Part shown: in pieces, positions 1 through 7,826 of the stretch | Position numbering within the stretch: position 1 is the stretch's first letter | Layout: each line of letters opens with the position of its first letter | Origin: Micromonospora sediminimaris | Lineage (GTDB): Bacteria > Actinomycetota > Actinomycetes > Mycobacteriales > Micromonosporaceae | Direction of reading: 5' to 3' | NCBI GenBank assembly: GCA_900112325.1 | Contig: FOLJ01000002.1 | Coordinates: forward strand, 186,001 to 250,000 | DNA: 64,000 nt | The notes under the pieces: model-generated | What the model was told of the DNA's origin: nothing | The model's input: only the letters and a program-made list of their open reading frames with translations | Databases searched by the model: none | Translations under genes and position numbers: made by a program

Positions 1-423
1 CTCGGCCTTCCGGTCGAACATCTGCCCGATGCGGATCTGGTTGCCGAACGGGTCGCGGATGCCGAAGTCGATGCCGTACGGCCGTTCCATCGGCTCGTCG
101 GTGATGTCGACCCCCTTCGCGACCAACTCCTCGTACGTCTTGTGGGCGTCGTCGGTGGTCATGAAGAGGAAGCCACCCGCGGCGCCCTTGGAGAGCAGCT
201 CGCGGACCTGCTCGGCGGTGGCCGGGTCCAGGTTCGGCGGGCCCGGCTTCTCCAGCAGGATCTCCCGCTGCCGGTCGCCGGGAATGTTGACCGTGAGCCA
301 ACGCATGAAGCCGAGATCCTGATCCGTGTTCAACTCAAGGCCGAGCTTGCCGATGTAGAAGTCGAGCGCCTCGTCCTGGTCGAGGACGTAGATCTGGGAG
401 CGGCTGATCGCGTTCATCGTCAT
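1..423 (-). CDS. VOC (glyoxalase-fold) family protein, 3' end cut by window edge
   Basis: 141 codons are open from an ATG at 423 down to base 1 with no stop, so the C-terminus lies outside the window. The protein starts MTMNAISRSQIYV and shows the VOC pattern: an early beta strand with a xDxDxALDFYxxxLG stretch, then a second half with DDAHKTYEELVAKGV and GIDFGIRDPFGNQIRIGQ, typical of the dimeric metal-dependent fold of extradiol dioxygenases, glyoxalases and antibiotic-binding proteins. The substrate cannot be told. It lies 35 bp downstream of an AraC regulator on the same strand, an arrangement in which the regulator usually precedes the VOC gene it is co-transcribed with. An alternative ATG lies at 417. 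Confidence 0.85.
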   Translation of the reverse strand, partial: MTMNAISRSQIYVLDQDEALDFYIGKLGLELNTDQDLGFMRWLTVNIPGDRQREILLEKPGPPNLDPATAEQVRELLSKGAAGGFLFMTTDDAHKTYEELVAKGVDITDEPMERPYGIDFGIRDPFGNQIRIGQMFDRKAE

Positions 424-458
424 GCCCGAAACGCTAGTGCAACGCTCTGACCTGCTGC

Positions 459-863
459 TTATCCAAAACTGCTCGGTCTGGTCCACGCCTTCGTGAAGCA
501 GCCCGGCACCGGCGCGACGGGCGCCGTCCGCCGCTTACGGTAGTCGGTGGGCGATTCACCGATGATTTGCCGGAAGGTACGGCTGAACGTGCCGAGACTG
601 CCGAAACCGACAGCCGTGCAGATCTCCGTCACGTCCTGACCGGTGTGCAACAGCAGGTACATGGCCCGCTCCACCCGACGCCGTTGCAGGTAGCGGTGCG
701 GGGTCTCACCGAAGGTGGCCCGGAAGGTGCGGATGAAGTGCGCCTCGGAGACGTGCGCGATCCGCGCCAGGGTGGGGATGTCCAGCGGTTGAGCGTACGC
801 CCGGTCCATGGCGTCCCGGGCGCGCAACATCGCCCGATTCGTCTCCTCGACCGCCCTGCTCAC
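459..863 (-). CDS. AraC-family transcriptional regulator, HTH-only
   Basis: A 134-residue protein (GTG start) that is almost entirely an AraC DNA-binding domain. Two helix-turn-helix units are visible: IPTLARIAHVSEAHFIRTFR around residues 29-48 and VTEICTAVGFGSLGTFSRTF around residues 78-97, followed by the family signature GESPTDYRKRR. There is no N-terminal sensing domain, so any ligand response must come from elsewhere. It reads into the VOC gene downstream with a 35-bp gap, suggesting one transcript. The family assignment is firm; the regulon is inferred only from position. Confidence 0.9.
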   Translation of the reverse strand: MSRAVEETNRAMLRARDAMDRAYAQPLDIPTLARIAHVSEAHFIRTFRATFGETPHRYLQRRRVERAMYLLLHTGQDVTEICTAVGFGSLGTFSRTFRQIIGESPTDYRKRRTAPVAPVPGCFTKAWTRPSSFG

Positions 864-914
864 CCGCCACCTCCCCGCCCGCCGCGCCCCGGCCGGTCGC
901 TCCCTTTCATCTTC

Positions 915-1421
915 TCACCGCTCACTGATGTCCAGGTCGGGGACGGTGGCAACCACAACTACACCGTCGTCGTCGTGGAGGTGCAGGGTGCAGCCGGCAC
1001 GGATGAAGCGGACGGTCAGGGTCTGCCCGACGTGCCGGGCGGCCAACCGCAGCAGCGCCGGCACCGGGTCGGCGATCAGGTCGTTCGGCGCGGCGGCGGG
1101 CGCCTGGATCGGCACCGCCAGGTCGGTCGGCACGGCGTCGGCGACGGCGTAGTGCGTGACCTGCGTACCGAGGCCGGGGTGACCCTCGACGCCGTCACCG
1201 AGGCCCTGGAATGCAGCCGGCAGAAGGATCCCCGCCAGATCCTGCACGGTTTGGGAGACAACCGATTGGCGCGGCGACAGCCAGGTGATCGGTGAGGCCA
1301 CCGCCATCGCGGTCAACGAGCGCTTCGCCGCTGGCCACTCTCCCGCCGACGATGCTTGTTCGTCGCCGAGACGCGATCGCATGAGTTCATTGCCGATGTG
1401 GCACGAACCGCAGCTGACCAC
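915..1421 (-). CDS. Hypothetical protein, possibly a sensing or antitermination-type domain
   Basis: A 168-codon frame with GTG start at 1421 and an alternative ATG at 1382. The codons of the second two thirds have the strong G/C third-position bias of the neighbours, supporting translation; the N-terminal third is less biased, so the start is uncertain. The C-terminus (QTLTVRFIRAGCTLHLHDDD then VVVVATVPDLDISER) predicts beta strands and resembles a small ligand-binding or regulatory domain, but no family was recognised. It sits upstream of, and on the same strand as, the AraC-VOC pair with a 51-bp gap, so it could be the first gene of that transcript. Confidence 0.55.
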   Translation of the reverse strand: MVSCGSCHIGNELMRSRLGDEQASSAGEWPAAKRSLTAMAVASPITWLSPRQSVVSQTVQDLAGILLPAAFQGLGDGVEGHPGLGTQVTHYAVADAVPTDLAVPIQAPAAAPNDLIADPVPALLRLAARHVGQTLTVRFIRAGCTLHLHDDDGVVVVATVPDLDISER

Positions 1422-1518
1422 CTGTAGTCACCGGGCTGCGAGCTGCATTCATCTCCGATAGTGTCCGTCCGGCCACGTAATGGTGATCCGGGTCCACAAT
1501 CAGCAGACGGGGGGCGGC

Positions 1519-1782
1519 ATGGCCAGTATCGAAGAGGTCAAGGCGGCACTGATGCAGGCAGCCGAGCAGGGCAACGTGACGATCAACCAGATCCGCGCCG
1601 CCGCCGAGAACACCGAGCAGATGCTGGCCCGGCTACGTGCCGTCGCCGCCGGCACCGGCCATCCGGCGATCGCCGAGGCCATTGCCCGCGGTGAGCAGAG
1701 CAAGCAGCGCCTGGCCGAGGCTGTGACCCTCGTGCAGGGCAGCTCGGAGGCTGCCCGCCGCTACGTCGGCATCCTCGGCTGA
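1519..1782 (+). CDS. Small helical protein (paralog 1 of a local trio), DUF6244-like
   Basis: An 87-residue, mostly alpha-helical, charged and Ala-rich protein starting MASIEEVKAALMQAAEQG; the ATG at 1519 follows a G-rich ribosome site (ggggggcgg), while an upstream GTG/ATG pair from 1480 is less well placed. It ends ...AARRYVGILG. The same design (xxVKAAL start, long heptad-like helices, ending in Y-x-x-x-L-G) recurs in the next two genes, so the three look like paralogs. It resembles small actinomycete proteins annotated DUF6244, but that name is from memory. First gene of a four-gene run. Function unknown; the size and helicity recall WXG100 proteins but no WXG motif is present. Confidence 0.75.
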   Translation: MASIEEVKAALMQAAEQGNVTINQIRAAAENTEQMLARLRAVAAGTGHPAIAEAIARGEQSKQRLAEAVTLVQGSSEAARRYVGILG

Positions 1783-1797
1783 TCACCGACCACCACC

Positions 1798-2058
1798 ATG
1801 AGTGTCGGCGAGGTCAAGGCGGCCCTGCGCGCCGCCATCGAAGCCGCGCGCCAGGGACGACGGGTGTTCGATAAGGCCGTCTCCGAGGCCGAAGCGGCAA
1901 CCCGAACGGCGAACGCTGTGCTGAGCGACAGCCAACACCAGCACGTGACCGACACCCATCAGGCACTCGCCGCTGCCAAGGCAGAGGTCGAACCGACTCG
2001 CCGCCGCTTCGACCACACCGCCGAACACGCGAGCGACTACCTAACTCGACTCGGATGA
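1798..2058 (+). CDS. Small helical protein (paralog 2 of a local trio)
   Basis: 86 residues starting MSVGEVKAALRAAIEAARQG, 15 bp after the preceding stop. It matches paralog 1 at the N-terminus (EVKAAL, then an E/Q-A-A pattern) and ends ASDYLTRLG, similar to RRYVGILG there. The body is one or two long amphipathic helices with many Ala, Glu, Arg and His. Its stop overlaps the next start (ATGA at 2055), so the two should be translationally coupled. No catalytic motif, signal peptide or membrane segment is seen. Function unknown. Confidence 0.75.
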   Translation: MSVGEVKAALRAAIEAARQGRRVFDKAVSEAEAATRTANAVLSDSQHQHVTDTHQALAAAKAEVEPTRRRFDHTAEHASDYLTRLG

Positions 2059-2708
2059 GCGGCAGCATCGCCGAGCTGGTCGCGCAGCTTCTCGCCGTAC
2101 GCGGAAAGCTTGATGCCGCAGTTGTCACCGCGCTGCGCGCCCGGACGGACGCTGAGGTGGCTTTGGCGCGGCTGGCCGAGGTTCAGCGGGGAAGCAACGA
2201 CAATCGATTACGCGCCGCCGTCACGGACGCCGAGGTGGCCCGGGACAAAGCCGGCCGGTACGCCCGCCTGCTGTCTGAGGCTGCCCGCAACATCACCGCG
2301 TACGTCAACACGATCGCCCCCGGGGCGGCGCCCACCCAACCAGATGATGCTGCTTCCCCGTCCGGCGAGCGTGTGGTGACCGAAGCTGAGCGACGTGGGC
2401 GGCGTGCCGACATCGCCTGGCGCAAGCAGGTCCAGAAGGCCGACGACACCGAGGACAGCCTGAAGAACGCCGAGGCCAGCGCCCGAGAAGTGTTCAAGTT
2501 CTTCAAGCAACATGGCGACGGCCAAGGCGGAACCACGAGTGGGACGACGAGCCCTGGGCCTGCGCCGGGACAGGATCGACCACATGTCGACAACCCGGTG
2601 ACCGCTGCGGTGATGGCGGCCGGCGCGTTGGCGGTGACCGTGAAGGCGATATGGAACCATGGCAAAGCCCGACGAGCGAGGAAGCGGGACAACAATGATC
2701 AAGCCTGA
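2055..2708 (+). CDS. Helical protein (paralog 3) with C-terminal membrane-like segment
   Basis: 217 residues. The first ~90 residues (MSGSIAELVAQLLAVRGKLD to ITAYVNTIAPG) repeat the helical design of the two preceding genes. A proline/serine linker follows, then a charged helix (residues ~110-155), a Gly/Thr-rich stretch, and near the C-terminus a hydrophobic run VTAAVMAAGALAVTVKAIW (about 180-200) ended by a basic tail KARRARKRDNNDQA. That is the pattern of a single C-terminal membrane anchor or a membrane-contacting helix. Starts by ATGA overlap with paralog 2 and overlaps the following gene by 14 bp. It may be the membrane or docking component of the cluster; this is inference. Confidence 0.75.
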   Translation: MSGSIAELVAQLLAVRGKLDAAVVTALRARTDAEVALARLAEVQRGSNDNRLRAAVTDAEVARDKAGRYARLLSEAARNITAYVNTIAPGAAPTQPDDAASPSGERVVTEAERRGRRADIAWRKQVQKADDTEDSLKNAEASAREVFKFFKQHGDGQGGTTSGTTSPGPAPGQDRPHVDNPVTAAVMAAGALAVTVKAIWNHGKARRARKRDNNDQA

Positions 2709-3120
2709 ACTGCCCGAGTACATCCGCACGATGGTTCGCGGCGACTACGCCGCTAACGACGCGGTTGAGGCCAAGCTTGACGCCGAAGGCTGGGACGGCC
2801 TTCCGCGCTACCTCGCGGCGGTCTTCTTCCTCGCCGTTGACCGCCGCTTCGGCGACACCGCCAGCCGCGCCGAGGCCATCGCCTTCGTCGGTGAGTTACG
2901 CGCCGGGCTCGCCAACGGTGGTCCCGAGATCAGCGCCGAGGCCGCCGAGCAGCTCATCATGTCCATCATCGACCCGGCGCTCGACTACTCGATGAGCCAG
3001 GAGATGATCGGCCGCATCCAGGCGGCCACCGTGCAGAAGATCCTCACCGAGGAGAACCTGTCGGACGACGAGTTGGACGCCCTCCTCGCGGAGGCCGTCA
3101 ACCTGGCCGCCCGCCCCTGA
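2695..3120 (+). CDS. Acidic hypothetical protein, last gene of the helical-protein cluster
   Basis: 141 residues from the ATG at 2695, which overlaps the end of paralog 3; a longer frame from 2659 adds 12 residues but lies deeper in the upstream gene. The protein is soluble, acidic and helical: MIKPELPEYIRTMVRGDYAA, then an FFLAVDRRFGDT core and an acidic C-terminus (ENLSDDELDALLAEAV). It does not share the paralog pattern of the three upstream genes. It could be a partner or chaperone of them. No family was recognised. The gene ends at a hairpin shared with the convergent sigma factor gene. Confidence 0.75.
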   Translation: MIKPELPEYIRTMVRGDYAANDAVEAKLDAEGWDGLPRYLAAVFFLAVDRRFGDTASRAEAIAFVGELRAGLANGGPEISAEAAEQLIMSIIDPALDYSMSQEMIGRIQAATVQKILTEENLSDDELDALLAEAVNLAARP

Positions 3121-3142
3121 GCACCGCGGGCACCCGCTGACT

Positions 3143-3168
3143 GCTGAGGCAGTCCGGGACTGCTCAGC
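3143..3168. terminator. Bidirectional terminator hairpin
   Basis: GCTGAG(G)CAGTC, loop CGG, GACTGCTCAGC: an 11-bp stem with one bulged G. It lies between two convergent genes and covers the stop codon of the sigma factor gene. There is no T tract, as is usual in high-GC actinomycetes. Confidence 0.6.
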
Positions 3169-4402
3169 CGGGCAGGAGCGAACGGCGGTGCTGGAGGTGT
3201 GCCCGCTCGGCGGGGTCGTGGGTGAGGTCGATCGCGCTCGCGTACGCGGCGACCGCCTCGCCATGGTGTCCGAGCCGTTCGAGCAGGTGGGCGCGGGCAG
3301 CCCGGGCCGGCTGGAAGCGTCGGGCCCGGTCGCCCAGCAGCTCGTCGAGCCGGGTCAGCCCGGCCGCCGGGCCCTCGACCTCGGCGGTGGCGACCGCGTA
3401 GGCGACCGCACCGCCGAGCGACGGCGCGACCGCATGGAGGGCACGGTGCAGGTCCAGCAGCGCCGGCCAGTCGGTGGTGCCGGTCTCCCGCCGGGCGCAG
3501 TGCACGGCCTGGACGGCGGCCTCAAGTTGGAAGCGGCCGACCTGCCCGCGCGCGTGCGCGGCGCGTAGGTGCGCGTACGCCCGGTGGATCAGGTGGTCGT
3601 CCCAGCGCGACGGGTCCTGCTCGGCCAGCGGCACGAACCGCCCGTCTGCGTCGAGGCGGGCGGGTAACCGCGCGGACGAGAGCTGGACGAGGGCGGCGAG
3701 CCCGTGCGCCTCCGGGTCGTCGGGCACCAGCGTCGTCAGCACCTCGGCCAGGTGCAGGGCCTCGGTGGGGACCTGCCGGGCTTCCGGGCCGGTCGTCGTC
3801 CAGTCGATGACGTACGCCCCGTAGACCGCCTCCAGCACCGCCGCCATCCGATCCGGCAGATCGCCGCGGTCGGGGATGCGGAACGGGATCCGGGCGGCCT
3901 TGATGCGCCGCTTCGCCCGGACCAAGCGGGTCGCCATCGTCGACGCCGGCACCGAGAAGGCCCGGCCGACCTGGGCGGCCGTGAAACCGAGCACCGTGTT
4001 GAGCATGAGCGGGGTGTGCACGGCCCGCTCGATCGCCGGGTGCGCGCACACCAGCATCAGCTCCAGCCGCCGGTCCGGAACGGCGTCGAGGTCGAGGGCA
4101 TCGAGGTGTACGGGGGCGTCCCGCTCCACGTCGAGCGGGACGGTGCGCTGCCAGTGCGCCGACTTCCACAGGTCCCGCAGCCGGTTACGCGCAACCGTCA
4201 ACAGCCACCCGTCGGGACTCTCCGGTACGCCCCGGTCGGGCCAGGTCCGCAGGGCCCGCTCGAAGGCGTCGGCCAGGGCGTCCTCGGCTGCGGCGAGGTC
4301 ACTTGTCGACGCGGCCAACAGGGCGAGCAGCCGCCCGTAACTGTCGCGGGCCACGACAGTCGCGGCTGCCCACCCTCCGTCGCCGACGGTCAGCTCGTCC
4401 AT
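3164..4402 (-). CDS. ECF42-type RNA polymerase sigma factor with C-terminal TPR-like domain
   Basis: 412 residues from the ATG at 4402 (MDELTVGDGGW). Residues ~15-85 are sigma region 2 (SYGRLLALLAAST...AFERALRTWP...GWLLTVARNRLRDLWK); ~120-185 are region 4 (FTAAQVGRAFSVPASTMATRLVRAKRRI). The remaining ~220 residues are the C-terminal extension typical of group ECF42, including HGLAALVQLSSAR, PLAEQDPSRWD and GRFQLEAAVQAVH. The upstream gene encodes the DGPF protein that nearly always accompanies ECF42; the two overlap by 13 bp. No anti-sigma factor is adjacent, as is usual for this group, where the extension itself is thought to control activity. Confidence 0.92.
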   Translation of the reverse strand: MDELTVGDGGWAAATVVARDSYGRLLALLAASTSDLAAAEDALADAFERALRTWPDRGVPESPDGWLLTVARNRLRDLWKSAHWQRTVPLDVERDAPVHLDALDLDAVPDRRLELMLVCAHPAIERAVHTPLMLNTVLGFTAAQVGRAFSVPASTMATRLVRAKRRIKAARIPFRIPDRGDLPDRMAAVLEAVYGAYVIDWTTTGPEARQVPTEALHLAEVLTTLVPDDPEAHGLAALVQLSSARLPARLDADGRFVPLAEQDPSRWDDHLIHRAYAHLRAAHARGQVGRFQLEAAVQAVHCARRETGTTDWPALLDLHRALHAVAPSLGGAVAYAVATAEVEGPAAGLTRLDELLGDRARRFQPARAARAHLLERLGHHGEAVAAYASAIDLTHDPAERAHLQHRRSLLPG

Positions 4403-4761
4403 ACCCCGTCGACGATCGCCGTCGCGCTCGGGCGTACCTCCACCACACCCCACTGCGCGGCCGGGCACTTCTCCGCCCAGCCGATCGCGGCGTCGAGGTC
4501 CGGTACGTCGAGGAGAAACACCCCGGCCAGCGCCTCCCTGGTCTCCGCGAACGGGCCGTCCTGCACGCGTAGGTCACCGTCCCGACGGGTGACGGTCGTC
4601 GTCGCCGCGGTCGGCTGCAACACGTCGGCCGCCAGCAGCACCCCGGCCGACACCAACGCCCGACCGTACGCGTCGAAGGCCGCCCTCGCCTCGGCGACGA
4701 TCTCGTCGGACAGCTCACCCTCGCCCGGCTCGCGGTAGTGAATCAGCAGCGCATAACGCAT
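4390..4761 (-). CDS. YCII-related DGPF-domain protein (ECF42 partner)
   Basis: 123 residues starting MRYALLIHYREPGEGELSDE. The family signature DGPF is present in VQDGPFAETREALAGVFLL (about residues 70-90), followed by DVPDLDAAIGWAEKCPAA. YCII-like proteins have a ferredoxin-like fold with a conserved His/Asp pair; the biochemical role of the DGPF branch is unsettled. The gene is upstream of and overlaps the ECF42 sigma gene, which matches the conserved gene pair in actinomycetes, where the DGPF genes are often targets of the sigma factor. Confidence 0.92.
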   Translation of the reverse strand: MRYALLIHYREPGEGELSDEIVAEARAAFDAYGRALVSAGVLLAADVLQPTAATTTVTRRDGDLRVQDGPFAETREALAGVFLLDVPDLDAAIGWAEKCPAAQWGVVEVRPSATAIVDGVWTS

Positions 4762-4886
4762 GGTGGTCTCCTTCGCTCCCAGTGTGGGCCATGGGGCCCG
4801 CACCGAGATGACGAACGACGGCTGCCCGAATCGCCACCGAGCGCAGCCGCGTCGACCGCCGCGCCGGTTCGTGCGCGGCGGGGAGG

Positions 4887-6026
4887 CTACCCGGCGGGAC
4901 GGATTCGGAAGGTGGCCGTCGAGGGTCCGGCACCGCCACCGACCGGCGAGATCCGCATCTGCTGGTGGCGGGCGTGGCTCAGGTACCGATCCGGAAAGTT
5001 GTGCGACCGCAGTGACGTGTGCCGGCCGCCGATGCCGGTGACCGGGCAGAACGTGGCGTCGGCGCGGAACAGGGCGCTGCCGTCGGCGCGGTGCAGGAAC
5101 ACCCGGAAGTCGGAGTGCCGCAGGTAGTGGCCGGGGAAGTTGACCGACTCGAAGGAGACGCAACTGTCGCTGGCGAGACCGGACCGGACGATGAACGCGG
5201 CGTCGGCTCTCGTGCCGGCGCTGCTGGCGGCATTCACCGGATCGACTCGGGCCTGGAAGTTGGCATGCCGTACCCGGTGTCCGGGCGAGCCGGCAGGTTC
5301 GAGACCGATCCGGGCACCGGGGACCAGCGCCGGCCCGGCCGGTTTGGCAGGTGTTTCGGGGATGCTCGGGGCCGGTGGTGGGTTCTTGGCGGCCGGGCTG
5401 GCCGGTGGGCTGCCGGGGCCGGTCGAGCCGGCGTCGTCCGCGTCGCTGCCGTCGGTACGCGGGTTGAGGCCGGGCCGGACGACAGGGTCGGTGGTCGGGT
5501 TCTGCGAGACGCCACCGTCGCCTCGGGAGCCGGTGCCGTCCGTGTCGGGCAGCGAGTCGACGGCAGGGCCATCCGCGGCACCGTCGGGACGGGGCATCCC
5601 GGCGACGAACTCGCTGCGGATCGGCTCCTGGGACGTGCCGTCGCGTAGCGCCATCACCCCGATGACGGCGGTGACGACGACGAGGGCGGCACCGCCCAGC
5701 ACCTGCGCACGCCGTGGGCCGGCCCTCCCGATGGTCGCGCCCTGGTTGCCCGTGGCGGCGGTTGGCGCTGCGTAACGGGCGTGCTCGGGGACGGGTTCTT
5801 CGGTTACCGGGTAGGCGTCGATGGTCCGACCGGCGTACCCGCCCGGAGGCGGGACGGTCGACGGCGCGATGCCGGTCAACGGTGGAGAAGATGTGGTCCG
5901 CCGGGGTCTGACCAGCTGATGCTGCGTACCGGAGTCCCAATGATCAGAACCCGAACCGGGTCGGCTCGTCCCGGGAAGCCAGCCACCTATCCGCAGGTGT
6001 GACCGAGCGTTGCCGTTCTGGGACAT
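4887..6026 (-). CDS. Membrane-anchored AbfB-domain protein (arabinose-binding CBM42-like)
   Basis: 379 residues, ATG at 6026. A ~100-residue polar, disordered N-terminus lies in the cytoplasm, one membrane segment follows (AQVLGGAALVVVTAVIGVMAL, about 105-125), then a Pro/Asp/Gly-rich outside linker (~130-235). The C-terminal ~140 residues form an AbfB beta-trefoil: repeats with NFPGHYLRH, SDFRVFLHRADGS, DATFCPVTG and NFPDRYLSH. In alpha-L-arabinofuranosidases this domain binds arabinofuranose side chains. No catalytic domain is present, so the protein may bind cell-wall arabinan or plant arabinoxylan without cutting it. It stands alone between the DGPF and SulP genes. Confidence 0.85.
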   Translation of the reverse strand: MSQNGNARSHLRIGGWLPGTSRPGSGSDHWDSGTQHQLVRPRRTTSSPPLTGIAPSTVPPPGGYAGRTIDAYPVTEEPVPEHARYAAPTAATGNQGATIGRAGPRRAQVLGGAALVVVTAVIGVMALRDGTSQEPIRSEFVAGMPRPDGAADGPAVDSLPDTDGTGSRGDGGVSQNPTTDPVVRPGLNPRTDGSDADDAGSTGPGSPPASPAAKNPPPAPSIPETPAKPAGPALVPGARIGLEPAGSPGHRVRHANFQARVDPVNAASSAGTRADAAFIVRSGLASDSCVSFESVNFPGHYLRHSDFRVFLHRADGSALFRADATFCPVTGIGGRHTSLRSHNFPDRYLSHARHQQMRISPVGGGAGPSTATFRIRPAG

Positions 6027-6071
6027 GGTGCTCCCCTGCTTGTTCAGCGCACGCGCCTGACCCGGGCATGA

Positions 6072-7826
6072 TCAATGGACCGCAGCGGACACACTCTCAC
6101 CTTCGCCGGATTGATGCCAGTACCGGTCACCGGCGGGGGCCAACGCGAGGTTCCTGGCGTACGCGATGGCGGCCGGTGTGTCGGGGAAGACCAGTCCGTC
6201 GCGGCGCAGCTGGTCGGCCACGCCGAGAGCGTCGAGCACCTGGTCGTGACCGGGCACGATGCCGGAGAGCAGCACGGTGATGCCGCGCCCCTGGAGTCGG
6301 CGGATGGCGTCGCCGAGCACGTGGGCGCCGGTGGCGTCGATGGTGGATACCCGGGACATCCGCAGGATGACCACCCGTACGTCCGCGACGTCGGAGAGCC
6401 GGAGCAGGAAGGTGTGCGCGGCGGCGAAGAACAGCGGGCCGTCGAGCCGGTAGGCCACGATGTGTTCGGCGAGCAGGGCCCGCTCCTCGGCGGTGTGCTC
6501 GCCGGAGTCGAGCGGCACCTGTTCGAGTTTCGCGCTGCGGGCGATGGCGCGCAGTGCCACGACCACCGCGACCCCGACGCCGACGGCCACGGCGGTGACC
6601 AGATCCCAGATCACCGTGACGGCGAATGTCAGCACCAGCACGAGCGCGTCGCCCCGGGTGGATCGGGCCAGTGCCCTTAGCGACGCGGCCTCGACCATCC
6701 GTACGGTGGTGGCCAGCAGCACGCCGGCCAGGGCGGCGAGCGGGATGCGGCCCACCAGTGGGGCGGCGGCCAGCACGATCACGGCCAGCGCCACCGCGTG
6801 GGTCAGCGCCGCCAGTTTGGAGGCCGCTCCGGCCCGGACGTTGACGGCGGTACGTGCGATGGCCGCGGTGGCCGGGATGCCTCCGAACAGCGGAGAGGCC
6901 AGGTTGGCCAGGCCCTGGCCGAAGAGTTCGCGGTCCGGATCGTGTCGCTGGCCGACGGTCATCCCGTCGGCGACGGTTGCCGAGAGCAGACTTTCCAACG
7001 CGGCCAGCGCCGCTACCGCGAGTGCGGCGGGCAGCAGCACACCCACCGCCGAAAGGTCGAGGAAGTCCAGCGACGGAGCGGGCAGCCCCTGCGGCAGCGC
7101 GCCGATCCGGACCAGGTCGACCGGCACGAGTTCGGCGAGCAGCGTGGCGGCGGCCACGGCCAGCAGCGAGAAGGGCAGCCCGGGACGCCACCTGGCACCG
7201 AGCAGCATCACCGCCGCGACACCGAGGGCCACCGCGACGGCGGCCGGCCGGGGGTGTACGACGAAACGGGTGACCGCGTCGGCCGCCACCGCCCACACCT
7301 TCTCGCCTTGCGCGCCAGTGACGCCGAGCGCGGCTGGCACCTGTTGCAGGGCGATGACCACGGCGATGCCGGCGGTGAAGCCCTCGATCACCGGCACCGG
7401 CAGGTAGCGGACGTAGCGGCCGAGGCGGGCGAGGGCCAGGGCGATCAGGATCAACCCGGCCAGCGCGCCGACCATCAGCACCCCGGTCGCCCCGAACTGC
7501 GCCACGACCGGCACCAGCACCACGGTCATCGCGCCGGTCGGGCCGGACACCTGAAGGTTCGAGCCGCCGAAGACGGCCGCCACCGCACCGGCGACCACGG
7601 CGGTGATCAGCCCGGCCTCCGCGCCGAGCCCGGAGGTGACCCCGAAGGCGAGCGCCAACGGCAACGCGACCACGGCGACGGTGAGCCCGGCGACCAGGTC
7701 ACGGCGGGGTGAGCGGCGTACCGCCTGCCAGTCGGCGCGGCCCGGCAGCAGGTCGCGGACCCGGCGCCAGGCGGCGGACAGGGCGGGTCCGGCCGAGCGG
7801 GCCGGACCGGTGTCGGTGGCCGTCAC
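6072..7826 (-). CDS. SulP-family anion (sulfate/bicarbonate) transporter with STAS domain
   Basis: 584 residues from a GTG at 7826 that overlaps the ArsR stop (GTGA). After a short basic N-terminus, the SulP core begins at RRDLVAGLTVAVVALPLALAFG and holds about 10-14 membrane helices, including the family stretch QVSGPTGAMTVVLVPVV and FGGIPATAAIARTAVNVRAGA. The C-terminal ~120 residues form a STAS domain (GPLFFAAAHTFLLRL, VVILRMSRVSTIDATGAHVL). SulP proteins carry sulfate, bicarbonate or other anions across the membrane; substrate cannot be fixed here. Coupling to an ArsR regulator is less usual than a sulfate-assimilation context and suggests control by a small inducer or metal. Confidence 0.92.
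   Translation of the reverse strand: MTATDTGPARSAGPALSAAWRRVRDLLPGRADWQAVRRSPRRDLVAGLTVAVVALPLALAFGVTSGLGAEAGLITAVVAGAVAAVFGGSNLQVSGPTGAMTVVLVPVVAQFGATGVLMVGALAGLILIALALARLGRYVRYLPVPVIEGFTAGIAVVIALQQVPAALGVTGAQGEKVWAVAADAVTRFVVHPRPAAVAVALGVAAVMLLGARWRPGLPFSLLAVAAATLLAELVPVDLVRIGALPQGLPAPSLDFLDLSAVGVLLPAALAVAALAALESLLSATVADGMTVGQRHDPDRELFGQGLANLASPLFGGIPATAAIARTAVNVRAGAASKLAALTHAVALAVIVLAAAPLVGRIPLAALAGVLLATTVRMVEAASLRALARSTRGDALVLVLTFAVTVIWDLVTAVAVGVGVAVVVALRAIARSAKLEQVPLDSGEHTAEERALLAEHIVAYRLDGPLFFAAAHTFLLRLSDVADVRVVILRMSRVSTIDATGAHVLGDAIRRLQGRGITVLLSGIVPGHDQVLDALGVADQLRRDGLVFPDTPAAIAYARNLALAPAGDRYWHQSGEGESVSAAVH

Noticed and set aside
1519..1782. WXG100/ESX identity for the small helical proteins
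   Set aside because: Size and helicity fit, but the Trp-x-Gly turn is absent and no ESX ATPase or channel gene is nearby.
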